From contig JAFSPM010000036.1 of NCBI GenBank assembly GCA_017442855.1, positions 1 to 64,000 on the forward strand: DNA of 64,000 nucleotides, in the 5' to 3' direction. The notes beneath the pieces were generated by a model that worked only from the letters and a program-made list of their open reading frames with translations, made no database searches and had not been told where the DNA came from. This document shows positions 62,160 through 64,000 of the stretch, in pieces. Within the stretch, counting starts at the first letter, position 1, and each line of letters opens with the position of its first letter. Position numbers and translations under genes: made by a program. This DNA comes from Bacteroidaceae bacterium (GTDB lineage Bacteria > Bacteroidota > Bacteroidia > Bacteroidales > Bacteroidaceae).

Positions 62160-62680
62160 ACCTCCATAACCAATTTGCGCAATTCTTCTTTATTGGGCAA
62201 GAATAATTCGTATTTCGAGGTTCAGAAGATAGACGGGACCTACAACAAGAACTATCTCCGTGCCGAGTACAACTTCATGCAGGCATCGACCGCTGTCGTG
62301 AATGCGACATCGCCAAGGGGAAAGTTAACCTGGCTTTCGTGCCGGAGAAAAAACTGTGTGCAGCATGCCGCCTCCTACATCAGATACAAAGGCAGGAACA
62401 AAACAGACCTTTGAACTCACAGGAACGTAAACAGATTGCTAAATCAGCAGATGCGAGGGCGAAGAAACATCTGCAGGAAACCAAGCTCGACAATGGAGAC
62501 ATTGCAAGGCAATTGACCATTATGAATGCCGAAACAGGGGACAATCTTATTCTTCAACGTAGTTTTTTCAGTGAGACGTTCGCCAAGAATGACAAGAGAA
62601 GAAACCTGCGTCTGGCTGAGACGATAGAAAGGACGAGGGGGCTGTTCCCCTACACAATGAGAATAAGAAAAGAGGATTGA
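62160..62680 (+). pseudogene. Degraded phage head-morphogenesis-like gene
   Basis: Pieces in two frames. The first (around 62220-62310) reads DGTYNKNYLRAEYNFMQAST, resembling the central part of phage SPP1 gp7/MuF head proteins. The second (62339-62680) runs ERKQIAKSADARAKKHLQ..., FFSETFAKNDKRRNLRLAETIERT, and resembles the C-terminal domain attached to such proteins in Bacteroidales. The frame change and lack of a whole gene point to decay. A complete phage is not seen nearby. Confidence 0.35.
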
Positions 62681-62877
62681 ATCCCGACCGAACGGGAACT
62701 AAGCCCGATATGATCTCGCCGTTCAATCCTCATTTTCTGTTTGCAAATATATAACTTTTATTTAAATAAAAATAGAAAATGGAGAATAATACGACAAAGT
62801 ACCTTCTTGCATGTAATCATGCAAGATTTTAGGTTTTTACCTTTAATGTATCCTGCGATGCAAGTGCCTGTTTTCCC

Positions 62878-64000
62878 TCAGTCACTACCCTTTCTTTCTG
62901 GTTCAATGACTTCCCAATGGCCGCCCTTGTCGGGACCAACACGGTGAATGAGACCATCCTTTTGCATCTGTTTTAATTGCCATTTAATGCCATCAGGTGT
63001 TATACCGCATAACTCCGCTAACTTTTTCCTGCTAATAGAAGCATCATGTTTTATAAAGGATAATATCTTCTGGGTAGTTTTCTGGGTAGTTTTCTGGGTA
63101 GTTTTCTCCTCGGTTTCCTGTTCAACTACTTTGTTGTTATTATCTCTCAACGTACTTTCCGACGTACTGTTTAACGTACTTTTCTGGGTAGTTCCCTCTA
63201 CTGTTTTTTCTCTCAACGCAGAGTTAAGCCGTACCTTCACCATAAAATCTATCTGCTTATACTCTGGTGCAGGATTGCCTGCCTCAGCCATTTCGCGGAA
63301 CATACGGTCAACGCCCTCACCAAACTCCTTCACCAGTTTGTACTGCTGCATAAACTGGACAATCTTTGGATTACGCGAGAAATGCATCTGTCGGATATTG
63401 TCAATACGTACCATACCTGGCAGAATGCCTGGACTCTCCACTACATAGTGATGGTCGAATATCTTTACCATAATATCCGTACCTAAGATGCTATAGTCAC
63501 GATGGGCAACGGCATTTACAATCAACTCCGTCCAACAGAAAGGCGGATATTGGGGTATGGTGACAAAACGGGCATCCTCGCCCAAATAGCGTACAATACG
63601 GATTCGGGCACGCTGAAAGAACTTTTGCGGATCCTTACCAAACAACAGGATGGCAGCCCCAGAAACCTTTTCCACTCCGTTAACGGTAGTAATATAGCCT
63701 TTGTTGGTACGCAGATAGGTAGCAGCATCTTTGGCATAACCTATTTTCTGGCAATACTGCGTCACGAAGTCGAGGTCAATGTCATCAATCGTTGCTCCAT
63801 AAACAGGTTCATCCTCATAATAGCGGCCACCCTTGGCATAGAACAACTGCATGCGCATCTCGAAGTTCAGTTTCTTCGATTTATCACCTACCCGATAGAA
63901 AGCACTATCAGCCTGATTGGCATGTACCTGCATACTGGGAGCAACATGCATCACCAACACTCGGTTGGGAAGTCCGTTTACATCCGTACAATCAACGAAA
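62878..64000 (-). CDS. Schlafen/AlbA_2-type ATP-binding regulator (C-terminal part)
   Basis: Incomplete: the frame stays open through position 64000, so the N-terminal AlbA_2 (Schlafen-like) domain is outside. Visible here: ...GAAILLFGKDPQKFF, ELIVNAVAHRDYSILGT (HATPase_c_4-like ATP-site), VVESPGILPGMVRIDNIR, and a C-terminal winged helix (ISRKKLAELCGITPDGIKWQLKQMQKDGLIHRVG). Between them is the tandem TTQK run (three copies). Usually regulates transcription or nucleic-acid metabolism. Confidence 0.8.
   Translation of the reverse strand, partial: FVDCTDVNGLPNRVLVMHVAPSMQVHANQADSAFYRVGDKSKKLNFEMRMQLFYAKGGRYYEDEPVYGATIDDIDLDFVTQYCQKIGYAKDAATYLRTNKGYITTVNGVEKVSGAAILLFGKDPQKFFQRARIRIVRYLGEDARFVTIPQYPPFCWTELIVNAVAHRDYSILGTDIMVKIFDHHYVVESPGILPGMVRIDNIRQMHFSRNPKIVQFMQQYKLVKEFGEGVDRMFREMAEAGNPAPEYKQIDFMVKVRLNSALREKTVEGTTQKSTLNSTSESTLRDNNNKVVEQETEEKTTQKTTQKTTQKILSFIKHDASISRKKLAELCGITPDGIKWQLKQMQKDGLIHRVGPDKGGHWEVIEPERKGSD

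Overview
The window is Bacteroidales DNA, most likely Bacteroidaceae or Prevotellaceae. The evidence is the many fimbrillin/Mfa-type lipoproteins, promoters of the TTTG-N19-20-TAnnTTTG type, a tmRNA tag ending GNTNYALAA, DUF4133/DUF4134 conjugation genes, DUF3575/OmpA pilus partners and a TonB-ExbB-ExbD set. I cannot name the species.

Region 1 (1-19.7 kb) is accessory DNA. Going right to left on the minus strand it has a Rep_3-type replication initiator with iterons, a regulator-like gene, an opposing serine recombinase, an acidic membrane protein, and traE/traF-like genes. These run straight into a type V pilus (fimbrillin) operon: major fimbrillin, hairpin, DUF3575 protein, small winged-helix protein, OmpA/TPR protein, a second fimbrillin, a DUF5119-like anchor, two fimbrillin-like lipoproteins and a 759-aa terminal lipoprotein. 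The last 187 bp of that terminal gene is the variable repeat (VR) of a complete diversity-generating retroelement (DGR). Two accessory genes (MutS-like and Avd-like), the template repeat (TR) at 3088-3274, the reverse transcriptase and a methyltransferase-like gene follow. TR and VR differ at 20 of 187 positions, and 19 of those are at template adenines. This is the main discovery of the window: a mobile-looking element carrying a pilus whose probable tip adhesin is rewritten by a DGR.

Region 2 (19.7-27.3 kb) starts with ssrA (tmRNA), next to which the element ends. It continues with menA, a radical SAM protein, an AlaX-type editing protein, a RyR/zinc-ribbon protein paired with a membrane TIR-like protein, rlmD and an rluD-family gene. 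Palindromic REP-like elements lie between some of these genes and recur near thyA.

Region 3 (27.3-41.6 kb) begins with a non-coding 22-bp degenerate tandem repeat and a 20-bp inverted repeat. A second, separate Mfa-type pilus locus follows on the minus strand (DUF3575, DUF3868/OmpA, large fimbrillin, Mfa2-like anchor, Mfa1-like subunit, minor subunit, 1368-aa adhesin). A PIN-domain toxin with a short antitoxin sits between its barrel genes and its pilins.

Region 4 (41.6-64 kb) is mainly chromosomal: a CapA/DUF3160/lipoprotein cluster, a phospholipase D, thyA-folA, an Lrp regulator and an M64 peptidase. It also has exbD-exbD-membrane protein-exbB, tRNA-Ser(GGA), tatD, a polyprenyl synthase, tonB, cmk, ispH, pfkA, an SF1 helicase and a type B carboxylesterase. 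The right end has what looks like a decayed phage head gene and a Schlafen/AlbA_2-type regulator cut by the window edge.
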